Shown: positions 10,913-21,219 of the stretch, piece after piece
Position numbering within the stretch: position 1 is the first letter of the stretch
Layout of the letters: each line of letters begins with the position of its first letter
Origin: Enoplolaimus lenunculus
Lineage: Eukaryota; Nematoda; Enoplea; Enoplida; Thoracostomopsidae
Reading direction: 5' to 3'
NCBI GenBank assembly: GCA_030248215.1
Contig: JASANG010001563.1
Coordinates: forward strand, 62,001 to 126,000
DNA length: 64,000 nucleotides
Position numbers and translations under genes: made by a program
Notes under the pieces: generated by a model
What the model was told of the DNA's origin: nothing
The model's input: the letters and a program-made list of their open reading frames with translations, nothing else
The model's database searches: none

Positions 10913-13008
10913 TTAAACGTAAACTACGCGCGCAGAATTTCACAATATTTTCAGCCTCTACCATACTTTCTAACTAAAACACAATTCTTATGCACCTAAG
11001 TGTAGAGTATACTTAAGCAGCTAAAACTGACGTAGTTTGTATACAGCGCCGATTGTTCCAGTGCTAACCTGGGTATGCTCTATAAGCTCAGGTAAAGCCA
11101 GTTCAACCTAAGCCTAGCGCTCGCAAGTGACTAGACTACACACTAAGAGAAATACTAAAAAGGCGGGTCAACTCAAGCGTGATATATACAAGACAGGGGA
11201 AAGAAAGTAACCAAAACTAGAAAAAGACAGCCCAGGCCAGCGCTAAAGAAAACGCCGGTAGATCGTATGTGTATAAATACTATTTCGATGACTAGGTTTA
11301 GACCCTCCATGCGGGTGGATGTCTTAAACAAGCGTACTGCCTAAGCGTAAGTAAAGAAAACAACGTAGTTAGTGAAAGTCAAGCCTAACAAAGTATTAGC
11401 ATAAAATAACCGAAACTACATTAGGAAAGTGAAAACTGAGCTCAATTAAAATAATACTACACACTTCGAAAACAATTTACCCGAACATTGTCTTCTGCAT
11501 TTCGAATTTGTGAAGCTTCGAGCTCAGCCGCACCGAACACCGGAGGTTGACGGCTGAAACACGCTTGATTTGGAAGTAAAACCTACGCGGCGCACCGTCT
11601 GACATATTGATATGATAGCACAGCCAACAATTAATCACTTCTTGCTAAGACATGTAGGTGGGTGTGCCACTCAACCTAGTCTCTTAGAACTCAAATTAGG
11701 CTTAGGCGTTGCTAAGAAGGGATCAAGTTTATAAAATCTGTGCGTAGCGGCTTAGCCGCAATGTCAATTTTTACTTGGGCCGTGCGTGGCTACTAACTAA
11801 TTACGCTGTTCAAGACTATTGCGCGAAATGTCTTTGCTAGGTGGTTGGGGGGTAACATATTGTTGTTGTTTTGTGTGTTTTTATTGTTCAAAATGCTAGG
11901 TTTGGTGAGCGTCCGAGCCCCCAATACCGCACAAAATTAAGCAAATCAATTAAATGTGGGTCTGGGGTAGCTAACCTCCATATTCATTAAATATTTCGAG
12001 TTAGTGATGTTTGCGACGAATATTTTAGATTTTTCTGTTTTTGAGTTGCACCTTAGTGAAATATTTCTTATTAATTGATTGGTATAAAGGCGTTAGTAGA
12101 CTTAGGCAAATTTGGATTCGAGTTGGTAAACGTCACGGTAGCTCTATGTTAGCCTATGGTGCACCGGGTTTAAGGAGTTGTTGTAACGGATCGCACAGAG
12201 TGCGGAGCCTACGGGAAGAGCCAGGGGATTTGCTGGAGTTTCTGGGGATGTTGTAGCAAGGCTCTTGAGGAGTTATTTGGAGTTTTCTGGGGTTATTCAG
12301 TTCTAGCGGGGCTAGTTTTGGCTTGTTTTCTGGGGATAACTGGGGTTTGGTATAGCAATTTTTGGAAGTTTTACGGAATTGGGGGGTTTAGTTGTCACGA
12401 TGGGTTTACATTGCTATTTTTGCTGCGGGAGCTAGTGACCTAGTGAATTTTCAGTTTAAGTTATCGGTGTGGACGTGCGGAAAGCACTTAACAAAGGAAC
12501 TTTCGGCACCTTAGCAGGAATAAGTTCGGCAGTTAAGCATCTTAGCTTACTTGTGATTTACTCGTGTGCTTTAAATATACTAGTGTTTTGGGGAGATTAG
12601 AAGGTGAGAACGGCTACATTATTCAACCAGAGCGAGATAGGGTCATTGAAAAGCGGACTCAAACGCGGAGCTGGTGATTGGAATAAGCACGCAAAATCAC
12701 GAACAATTCACAAGACACTAGCTGAAAAGTGATGGGTCATCCACCTTATAACGCGCGCGCTAATGCAAAAAATTTGTCCAACTACACGGTAGGGATCTGT
12801 GTACAAATTGAAGCTGCAACTAGCGTGTAGGTACAATTTTATGCGGGACGTAGACACTATTAATTGTCCCGACACTGTCCCAAGGGAGTCGGGACAAAAG
12901 GTAAAAAATTACGCAAAATAAATAAGTGTATATACGTGTTTGTGTTGTTGTTATGTATGTTTGCGACAATATGTCTTTACGTCCTCGTTAGGGAGTACCG
13001 GACTTTAA

Positions 13009-14123
13009 GTCGCTCACACGTTACCACACCTGCACTCGGCACATCTTTCGTCCCCTATACTATTTTAAAAAGGCTAGCTATACTGTTATTGCGTAACTGT
13101 GTGTGGAAATTTTTTCTCTAAATAAAAAATGTCCGCATAGAGTTTTTTGCATTGACGGACATTTTGTATACTGTTTGCGCATTATGTTAATATTAAATAT
13201 AGAGTTGCGTGAATTGTCGGTATTGGTCGTTACGGTCTAAAATGTGTCACCGGAAAGCGCTAAATAAAATAATTTACTGCGTAAATTTGTTGCTTTTTGC
13301 AAGTTCGCCAAAATTTCCCGCCAAAACTTGAATTTTTCCGCTAAAATTTGAATTTCGTGCCAAATTTTGAATTTTCCGTCCAAAATTTTAATTTCGCGCC
13401 AAAATTTGAAGTTTCCAGCCAAAATTTGAATTTCCAGCCAAAATTTGAATTTCCCGCCAAAATTTGAATTTCCCGCCAAAATTTGAATTTGCGCCAAAAT
13501 TTGAATTTTCGCGCCAAAATTTGAATTTTGTGCTAAAATGTGAATTTTCCCGCCAAAATCTGAATTTACCACCAAAAATTGGTTTTAGTCAAAATTTGAA
13601 TCTGCGGTCAAAATTTGAATTTTCCCGTCAAAATTTGAATTTGCCGCCAAATTGAATTTTCCCGCCTAAATTTGAGTTTGCCGCCAAAATTTGAAGGTTT
13701 CCGCCAAAATTTGAATTTCCCGCCAAAATTAGAATTTTCCCGCTAAAATTTGAATTTCCTGCCAAAATTTTAATTTTCCCACCAAAATTTGAATTTTCCC
13801 GCCAAAATTTTAATTTCCTGCCAAAGTTTGAATTTTCCCATCAAAATTTGAATTTCCCCCTAAGGTGTCCCTAACGTGTCTATGATATAAAAATATTGTC
13901 CACTACACTGTTTTTCAAACATTTCGATGTCCTAAACAGTGTCACTGCAAAACAGTCTTGTCCGGATAGAGTTTCCGTGAAACTCTATGATGTCCGCGAA
14001 TGGCGGTGATACAATTGAAAAATGAAGGGTTTCGATAAAACATAAGCCGGACGAGCTATTGAATTTCTTTTGGAAGGGGTCATTTCGTGGACCGAATGCA
14101 CGTATGGTAACGTGTTAGTGACA
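13009..14123. mobile_element. TIR element family B, copy 2, with minisatellite
   Basis: The left end is GTCGCTCACACGTTACCACA and the right end is its inverse (GTATGGTAACGTGTTAGTGAC). The interior matches the copy at 26784-28008 along its length, including GACGGACATTTTGTATACTG and the central minisatellite (about 13300-13862). There is no transposase frame. Confidence 0.8.
13300..13862. repeat. Minisatellite, CCAAAATTTGAATTTCCCG type
   Basis: Roughly 28-30 units of 18-20 bp with variable C/G runs. It creates long but meaningless open frames on both strands (repeating NFGGKFKFW-like or FEFSRQNLN-like peptides). Confidence 0.9.
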
Positions 14124-15199
14124 TTGCAGTGGTCTCGCAATAGAGTGTGTTAAAACGACGTCGGCCCTTAGTCAGACACAGACATTTTTTTGCGATATCG
14201 CGTACAGTATAACGTGGATGTTCCATGACCAAATCACATGACAGCCTGAGTTTCTAGCGCAGTCTGCAGGGCAAGTACAGACTTGCACAAAGCAAGCACG
14301 TAACTACAAGTCAACCTGTAGAATAACCTTACCACAAGTTCAAAAATGTCATGTGTCGGGCGCGGCAGCGACCGAACACATTAATTTTACCAAGTCCACC
14401 CCATCCCACAGCGTTAATCTGCCCCTCTGTCGCGGGTAGGTAACACCTAATAACATCCTATTCTTCAAGCCACAAAGCTTACACTGGAACACAAAATCGT
14501 TTATAAAAAATTAGAGAATAAAACAAAAACAATAGCAATACCAAGCGCAGGGTGGTAATACAATGGAACACTTTTCGATAAAGAAAGACTACTGCGCTAC
14601 TAAACATGAGATTTAAGCGCTTTTATAGCCAATGATTTTGACAACTGAAAGCTTAATTTGCATATTGAATTTCGAAATTTGCATTAATTTCGATAATTTT
14701 TGGAGAAGTAAGAAATTTATGCAAATTCTATGAGAAGCAAGTCGGCAGTTACTTCCCTATACTTTTTTGGTAACTGAACACATTACGGTTTTTTGCTTCT
14801 AAATTTACTGGTTTTTCTCAACATATTGTCCTTTTTTAAATGCCGATCCTGTAGTGCTAATTGGGTTTGTAAATTTGCGGAAAATTCATGTTTTGCGTTA
14901 TTAGTGCAATATACATACTAACAATGTTGCAACAGCTATCTACTGTGAGTTGAATACTTGATGAAAACTAATTGATATGGTTCAATAATGTGTCGACTGT
15001 GTAGTGACTTTCCTTCACAACGCTTTTTTCCAGGTCCTATTGTCAAATTGGCTAATGTGCTTTGTTTACATAAATATACTTCTTAGGCAGTGCAAGTATA
15101 GGAGTTGAAAACTCTAACCTTAATTTTGACAACTTACATAGAACAACAACTTTCATTTTTATTTCAAGTCATGTCAATACTTTTAAGCAATTTACACAA

Positions 15200-16125
15200 T
15201 CAACCGTGGGTGTAACCACATAAAACCGGGTGCAGCCATATGTATCCGTGTGTGTCCACATGTAACAGAGGGCATATGTAACCGAGGCATAATGCGGGGT
15301 TCACATTATAACTGGGGCAGCCTGGAACACGTTTATTCCTATGACTATAGCTAGTAACATTTTCTCTGACCATTTATCCGCTATCAGATTCAAAAAATTT
15401 GAATTGTGTGCTAACCTGATGTGACCACTACTGGTTGTACTGCAAAATCATATGATATTCCAAGTATTATCTGTGAGTATCATATGATATGTGTGAAAAT
15501 GTCTGTAAAGTTGTGGTAAACTAGCTTGATTGTCTTGTAGAATGTCGTATGATACTAAAATTTGAAATTTGAATTATTCGTACTTAGGAATATATTTTGG
15601 GAAAATTCAGCGAGAAACAGAAACGTAGAAGCTAATCCAACTTGCGAAATCATTTAATGCTGCATTATCTGACTTTTTACACTTTTATTAGCGCTTATAA
15701 ATTCCGTTGTCCTGTATAAATATCATATATTTAGTAAAATTTTGGAACATCATATGATATTCACATAAATGTCCCACAGTATCATATGACAAAGGGCTAT
15801 TTGTATACGATGATCGCTTGAGATCAGTGATTTGCAAATCAATGTCATGTGACATTACATTTTGTCTACATAACCGCTATTGGGATCGCAAAATTTTATG
15901 TTGACGTTGAATCAACTTGGACAAATCGTGTTCCAAGCTGCCCCAGCTGTAACATGAACGCTGCATAACATTGGTGTAACCGTGAGTATAAACATATGTG
16001 TAGCCCTATATAACCGTGGGTGTTACCAGATGTGTAACCACCCGTTACCGTGGGCGTGCGTAGCGACATGTGCACCATAGGCGTAAACTCTATTCTGGTG
16101 TTATATCTTCCATGTACCCACATGT
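15200..16125. repeat. TGTAACCGTGGG-type short tandem array, split by a MITE
   Basis: Degenerate units of GTGTAACCNTGGG occur at 15200-15290 and resume, same strand, at about 15970-16125. Between them sits a TIR element (15293-15965), so the array looks interrupted by that insertion. Confidence 0.55.
15293..15965. mobile_element. MITE family F with ~38-bp terminal inverted repeats
   Basis: The left end TGCGGGGTTCACATTATAAC, then TGGGGCAGCCTGGAACACG, is mirrored at the right end (CGTGTTCCAAGCTGCCCCAG...CGCTGCA). Both ends are flanked by TAA, a plausible 3-bp target duplication. The interior is AT-rich with several ATCATATGATATTC blocks. Fragments at 32.0 and 37.7 kb share these features. Confidence 0.8.
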
Positions 16126-16164
16126 TTATTCAATTGGAAACCACTCGACCCACCTGAGGGCACT

Positions 16165-16920
16165 TCCACATTCCGACGTCATCAATTACTTCCGCATTCT
16201 CAGGTGATTATTCCTTACTTCCACCATTCCAGGTGATTAATCATTACTTTACAACGTTACTTCCGCACTCCGGCCCACACGAAGTAACTTCTGCAGGTGA
16301 TTATGGGTCATCCACGTTATACTGTCTACGCTACTGTAAAAAATTGTCCCCACGTACGAGCCCCTAAGTCTGTAATTGTATTGTTTCCAAATTACATGTC
16401 CAAATGTCACTAATGTCCTGTGTAGACCCTGCTGACAACTCGCACTCTTTCTAAACGACCTACGCTTGGTCACGTTGCCGTCCATACCCATGCTAAATTG
16501 TCAATACGTTATTTAAAGGACAACTGTTTTGTCCAGAGTCTGTCAGAAGGGACTCAGCATATTTCATAACACAAAGTTTGTCGGAAGGAACTTCGCTTGG
16601 CAATTATACAGAGTCTGTTCGAAGGAACTCGTATTGTCAGACACTGTGTCCAGACAGTGTCTACATTGTCTTTAGTCCCTTCGAAGGACCTGCTTTCAAA
16701 ACCCACTATCTAGTTACACCTCCTGTGAAGTTCTTATAGCTTAAAGACATTGTCGTTTTGTTCCGCCCTTAAAACCAGGTGTGTGGACAATTTTTTACAG
16801 TAGCGTAGACAGTATTACGTGGATGACCCATTAATCATTACTTAAGAAAAATGACGTCATCTGATGACGTCATCCTACTCCTTTGGCAGGAATGGGTATA
16901 ACCCTCATTTTCTATCTACT
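16165..16920. repeat. Dispersed repeat family E, copy 2, interrupted by a MITE
   Basis: This is the inverted counterpart of 8090-8292, with CAGGTGATTAATCATTACTT, the paired TGACGTCA palindrome at 16852-16872 and CTTTGGCAGGAATGGG. A family-A MITE occupies 16304-16830. Confidence 0.75.
16304..16830. mobile_element. MITE family A, complete reference copy
   Basis: The terminal inverted repeats are about 46 bp and almost perfect: TGGGTCATCCACGT, then ACTGTCTACGCTACTGTAAA on the left, mirrored on the right. TTA flanks each side, consistent with a 3-bp target duplication as in PIF/Harbinger-type elements. With only about 527 bp and no transposase it is non-autonomous. Confidence 0.88.
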
Positions 16921-17046
16921 ATTATTGCAAATTACAGTATCTTTGTTCGCAAACACTGCATGGTAAACCGGACAGCTCATAGTGCCAAAATCGATATTTC
17001 CTACTTATCATTCTAAACTTCCCAAAGCTTAAAACCAATCAGCGCG

Positions 17047-17237
17047 TACAATTAAATTAGCTAAATAATAGTCGTTTTAAATATGCTAAACTGTATCAGA
17101 ATTCACTACCGTGCTTTAGATACAGTAATTTCGTGACAATTGGGTCACCAGTGTCATGACTAATTGAAGTACTGCACAACACCACTGATATAGCTTAGCA
17201 TATTTAAAACGACTATTATTTAGCTAATTTAATTGTA
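17047..17237. mobile_element. Small MITE family G with ~43-bp terminal inverted repeats
   Basis: The left end TACAATTAAATTAGCTAAAT, then AATAGTCGTTTTAAATATGC, is mirrored exactly at the right. It is 191 bp long and non-coding. Confidence 0.85.
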
Positions 17238-17393
17238 CGTGCTGATTAAATTAGCTAAATAATAGTCGTTTTAAATATGCTAAACTGTATCAGAATTCAC
17301 TACCGTGCTTTAGATACAGTAATTTCGTGACAATTGGGTCACCAGTGTCATGACTAATTGAAGTACTGCACAACACCACTGATATAGCTTAGC
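17051..17393. repeat. 194-bp direct tandem duplication of MITE G
   Basis: Bases 17051-17199 recur at 17245-17393 with no difference that I can see. The second unit stops before its right terminal repeat. A period of 194 bp means the duplication took in the MITE plus a few flanking bases. Near-identity implies a recent event. Confidence 0.9.
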
Positions 17394-17570
17394 GAGGTAG
17401 AATAGATGTAATTCGTAACCGCTACAACATTGGCAGCAACTGAATGAGCAACTGTTAATACAACGTTTTCTTATGCCCTAAAGGTACCATTCACTGTTTA
17501 GAACTAAAAATTTTTTGCCAAAATATCAACAATATTTATACATCATTCATATTATTATATCAATATTTAG

Positions 17571-17828
17571 TGCGCAGAGAAACCGGATGAAGGTTTTCGT
17601 GTCAAAGTTCCGTTTCGTTGCATATTTACGTCACCAGCCGTTTGGGCAACAATCTGCGGCGTTGTTGGCCACGAATTTCCGCTAATTATATACAGCTTAT
17701 ATTTTCCGACTTATTTAAAATCAGTGCTTGGTTTCGCTCCTTCTGATAATGGCCTTATTAGTGCGTTACCAAAGATAGTTTTTGTGTTTGTAAAACTGGT
17801 TTCGTCATATGGTTCCGATTTTATTCAG
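17571..17828 (+). CDS. SLC17-family transporter, third recognised exon
   Basis: This is an 86-codon phase-0 exon between ATATTTAG and GTAAGG. It holds the end of the central loop (KVPFRCIFTSPAVWA), a classic SLC17 landmark before helix 7. Helix 7 follows, with a histidine (CGVVGHEFPLIIYSL), then YFPTYLKSVLGFAPSDNGLI between helices 7 and 8, and helix 8 with SALPKIVFVFVKLVSSYGSDF. The PTYLK..LGF....NGL.SALP pattern is diagnostic of the family. The frame continues directly into the next exon. Confidence 0.92.
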
Positions 17829-18167
17829 GTAAGGGCACAGAGAGTGAATTAACCTATGAATTAGGATAGAATTTTTTATTAATTTCAGCGAATAATGTCA
17901 CATACCAAATGGTAACATTAAACCCAACAATTACTTTCTTTCAAGATAAGCCAGCGACAATTGTCGATCCATTGGTTTCTTTAGCAGTATCTGACACTCT
18001 CTGTCCACTTGCACATCGGTCAATTATATTTTGATGTACATAACAGTTGTGTGAGCTTATACAACTTTCCTAAGCCTAAGTCTACAACATCTTACAGACA
18101 ACATGTATTTTTCCAGAGTCCCTTTCGACAGAGTCAAGACAATTAACACTATAAGTAACAAGTAACA

Positions 18168-18335
18168 TTGACCGTCCCAACTGTTCCGCTGTCCCAACTT
18201 TCTAACTGTCCCGTTGTCCCAAATGTCCCTCTATACCAACTGTCCCGCTGTCAAAACTGTCCGGCAGTCCAAACTATCCCACTGTCCCAACTGGCCCAAC
18301 TGTCCTGCTGTCCCAAGTTTTGCTGTCCCGGGAAA
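18168..18335. repeat. CTGTCCC-rich minisatellite
   Basis: Degenerate units of about 8-17 bp built on AACTGTCCCGCTGTCCCA. It gives a low-complexity Pro/Cys/Gln-rich open frame that should not be read as a gene. Confidence 0.75.
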
Positions 18336-18796
18336 ATGGGACGGCGTCTAGGCTACATTGGCCGGAATAAGTATGAAAAATATACAATGCCCATCACTAT
18401 TTGTAACGTAATATACAGTTACTTAAACAGAATTGTTTGTACTGAAGACACCTACTTACTAAAATTCAACAAAGGCGCCAAGTACAGCTACTGTGTATTT
18501 CGAATCACTAAACGACAAGTCCTAAAATTCATTTAAAATACAACTACAATTACAGGTTTTGGATTTTTAAGGCTTTGTCGTTTGTAGTTATAAATTAAAA
18601 AATTCAAACTTTAACCAGCGCTAGCTGCCGTTTTTCAAATAGCAAAAGTCGTCGTCCATAGCCGGTGAGAATTTTCGCATCGTGTGTACAAATTAATGTT
18701 CTAGAGATACGCTCTGTAATTCGTAACGGTTTTTTATGTTTTATTAACCGCATGCTAGTTGAACCCAACATCCTTTGTCTGTTATTTTTGTTTGGA

Positions 18797-19018
18797 TTAA
18801 CCCCTTCTCACATTGAGTTGCCTGTAGGCAACTCAGCCCAGTGTATATACGTTAAATAGTATATATCGCACCGTGTTTAATAATTGCAACACGTATACAT
18901 CGTACTAAATCAGCACAAGACGTGAGAGCCCCCTCGGGCTCGAGCGTCAAGCTCCTATAGCTGAGCGGTGATGGTATTCGCCTCCCACTCCAGTCACTGG
19001 AGTTCGAATCCTAACATA
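18797..19018 (+). repeat. Dispersed repeat ending in a tRNA-like sequence, copy 1
   Basis: At 18959 there is an A-box-like TAGCTGAGCGGTGATGG and at about 19008 a B box GAGTTCGAATCC, at tRNA spacing. The acceptor stem does not pair, so a working tRNA is unlikely. The ~160 bases upstream (CTTCTCACAT, GTATATACGTTAA, CAACACGTATACAT, CTCGAGCGTCAAGCTC) recur in the minus-strand copy at 33826-34020. This is either a SINE-like family or a duplicated tRNA pseudogene with its flank. Confidence 0.6.
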
Positions 19019-19789
19019 AAAGTAGGTCTCAGGAAAAATAGAAAATATTCATGTGAGAAAGGGTTAAATGAAGTTGATACGGGTTGTCTGAGCGTCTGTT
19101 ATACATATTTGAGCAGTCTAGGCCATTCTGCTTTCGTCTCTTTTATAAACTCTTAGTAAAATTTAGAGGCTCAATACGCTATAACGGGCTGTAATTAGTT
19201 AGAGATGTACACTCCAATACATTGATTAGGACTATGAATTTGGACTTCCTCATATTTTTCCCCTTCATTATTTCGGTCACTGCAGTTCGATAAGATTTAT
19301 CTATTCTGCAACGCTGCGGTTTATAAAGTTGAAACATGTTTAAATTAATATATTTTTGGTGCACTGCTATGTCGCAGCTATGTTTAATGGTGAAGTTTTC
19401 ATCATATAACTGAACGGCATAAAACATTTTAATGCCGCGATTTTACGTTGATTTGTTTCGTTAACCGTTTCTCACTTGAATATTTTCAATTTCATCGTAC
19501 AGGTAGTTTCTAGGTAGGATCCGCATCCAAGTTTCATGGGCGGAATTTGCACTTAGTTGCTCGTGGTGGGCTCTATGAGCGAAAGGGTTAATATTAATTT
19601 GCGTCAAACTACTTATATAAATGTGCATTGTCATAGCAGTAAAACCGCAAGATTTTCTACTATAACGTTCAAAGTAGCAGCGCCACATCAAGTTTTCTTG
19701 AAGTAAAGACTTTACCTTCTTATGTGTGGTTCGTAGTTTATTTATGTTAGAACGATGTCCAAAATACATGATGGTCTATGTTATTTCAG

Positions 19790-20410
19790 CAACGCTACAA
19801 GACGTCCAAGACGCGACTCTGTAAAATGTTCAACAGCATTGCGTGCTGTGGACTCGGAGGATTTATGATTGCGACAACATTTCTTCCATGTACGCATCGT
19901 AAATTTTGGGCTACAACTTGTTTAGTTATATCACAGGGATTTGCGGGTTTTCACGTTCCTGGATCTCTTGTTACACTTGTGTCTATTGCTCCGGCGTACA
20001 CTGGAACCATCTGTGGCGTTGCATACATGATAGTTGCAGGATTAAGCATTATTGCTCCGATTGTAATTGGTCACATTGTTGTTGGCAATACGCAAGAACA
20101 ATGGGACATTGTATTCTATGCGCTGGCTATTTTTGTTTTTGCACCATTAATTGTTTTTAACATTTGGGGATCTGCTGATGTACAATGGTGGGCGAAAAGG
20201 AAATCAGAACTGGCACCGCTGAAGAGCAATTGTACGCCAAGCAATACCAATGTGTCTAAACAAAATAACGGCAGTGCAATTACATCCAGTCAGGGTTGCA
20301 ACCGGCCTGAGCCGGGCGCGGGCCCACATTTAGGGGCCGCGGGCGAAAGCGGACCGGAGCAACGCCGCCAGACAAAAGATATCGCAGCAATTCCCAATGC
20401 CAAAGCCTAA
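19790..20410 (+). CDS. SLC17-family transporter, last exon with stop codon
   Basis: The acceptor TTATTTCAG precedes QRYKTSKTRLCKMFNSIACC, in phase with the previous exon. Helices 9-12 follow: GFMIATTFL; the GFAGFHVPGSLVTLVSIAPA segment (family pattern G..G..V...DIAP, here SIAP); YTGTICGVAYMIVAGLSIIAP; and EQWDIVFYALAIFVF. The family ending IWGSADVQWWA comes before a ~60-residue hydrophilic cytosolic tail and TAA. The tail's second half (about residues 168-200 of this exon) is GC-rich and Gly/Pro/Glu/Arg-rich, unlike the rest of the gene, and may be exonised repeat (see findings). The four exons together give about 490 codons; family members are commonly somewhat longer, the difference being the missing N-terminus. 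Confidence 0.92.
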   Translation, partial: QRYKTSKTRLCKMFNSIACCGLGGFMIATTFLPCTHRKFWATTCLVISQGFAGFHVPGSLVTLVSIAPAYTGTICGVAYMIVAGLSIIAPIVIGHIVVGNTQEQWDIVFYALAIFVFAPLIVFNIWGSADVQWWAKRKSELAPLKSNCTPSNTNVSKQNNGSAITSSQGCNRPEPGAGPHLGAAGESGPEQRRQTKDIAAIPNAKA

Positions 20411-21213
20411 GTCTTAATAGTGTTGATTTATATTGGCCGTGTAAATTGCTTGTACACATATCGTTAACATGAGGACATTTTTCAAATCAACTTTCTCTCT
20501 GCCTTTGGTGGGATATATGGTTTAGCTTGACTTCTGCAATTGGCCCGGAGACTGATTTCAACTATAATGGTGACATCAAAAATCAGTAAACGTTTATGCT
20601 TAGTTTTCATCAACAACCGCCGTAATGTATAATTAACCGGTGACTTACTGCGACAACTCACAGTTTGTTGGTAAAATCAATCCATTCGGAATTGTAATTG
20701 TTAATTATAATCACTCTAATCTGAGGTCTCGCCCAGATCTGCCCTTCAGTACGCATACAACAGACAGACGCAAAACGTAAACACTGGTCTAAAATTGTTT
20801 TCCTGCTATTCAGTTGGACGTTTTCTATGGGAACGTTTATATTTTTGTTTATATTTTCTCACGACAGATTGACATGTATGACAAGTACTTGATTTGCATC
20901 CAGAGTGTTTATAACGTTTTTTGTGTATATACGGGACGTTTTTGTTTTTCTGCCCAAGTTGGCGCTGTGACTGTGCACGAATTTTGCAGTGTAGGTGTCC
21001 TGCTATGAAGGATGGACCCAGAAATTTCCAAAAGGTGGGCCGCACCCAATGTATTAGTGAAACAAACTCGCAGGACACGCGAGTGTGAAACCGAATGTTA
21101 CTTAAGTGCTAGAATTAAATACAAGTTTTACCTTTTCGGGGACGTAGGCCGGTATTCTCCCCACCTGCATGCACCAGTTTTGAGGTGCATCAGAGTCGTA
21201 GCCAGTCAAATTC

Positions 21214-21219
21214 AATAAA
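21214..21219 (+). promoter_or_regulatory. Candidate poly(A) signal AATAAA for SLC17
   Basis: A canonical hexamer on the sense strand about 800 bases past the stop codon. It is in the right orientation, but a hexamer alone is weak evidence. Confidence 0.3.

Larger units (their letters stand above)
12733..14225. mobile_element. Family-A-type TIR element interrupted by a family-B element
   Basis: The outer ends are TGGGTCATCCACC and, inverted, CGTGGATGTTCCA. Inside, 13009-14123 is a complete family-B element with its own terminal repeats and minisatellite. The arrangement reads as one TIR element inserted in another. Confidence 0.7.
7992..17570 (+). other. Large SLC17 intron (9.6 kb) filled with repeats
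   Basis: It runs from GTATAA to ATATTTAG. Besides the elements listed separately, the stretches 8301-9100, 9573-10406, 10913-12732, 14226-15200 and 16921-17046 show no coding or RNA features I can support. The 8.3-8.6 kb and 10.6-10.9 kb open frames lie in AT-rich or element DNA and look like chance. Confidence 0.7.
17829..19789 (+). other. SLC17 last intron
   Basis: It runs from GTAAGG to TTATTTCAG. It contains a CTGTCCC-rich minisatellite (18168-18335) and a repeat with a tRNA-like end (18797-19018). Minus-strand frames at 19179-19427 and 19461-19769 (82 and 102 codons) show no motif I recognise and no splice context. Confidence 0.75.

Noticed and set aside
13300-13862. CRISPR-like array
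   Set aside because: There are no unique spacers; the units are contiguous and degenerate, and the DNA is animal.
18951-19021. Functional tRNA gene
   Set aside because: A and B boxes are present, but the acceptor strands do not pair and the anticodon stem is poor.
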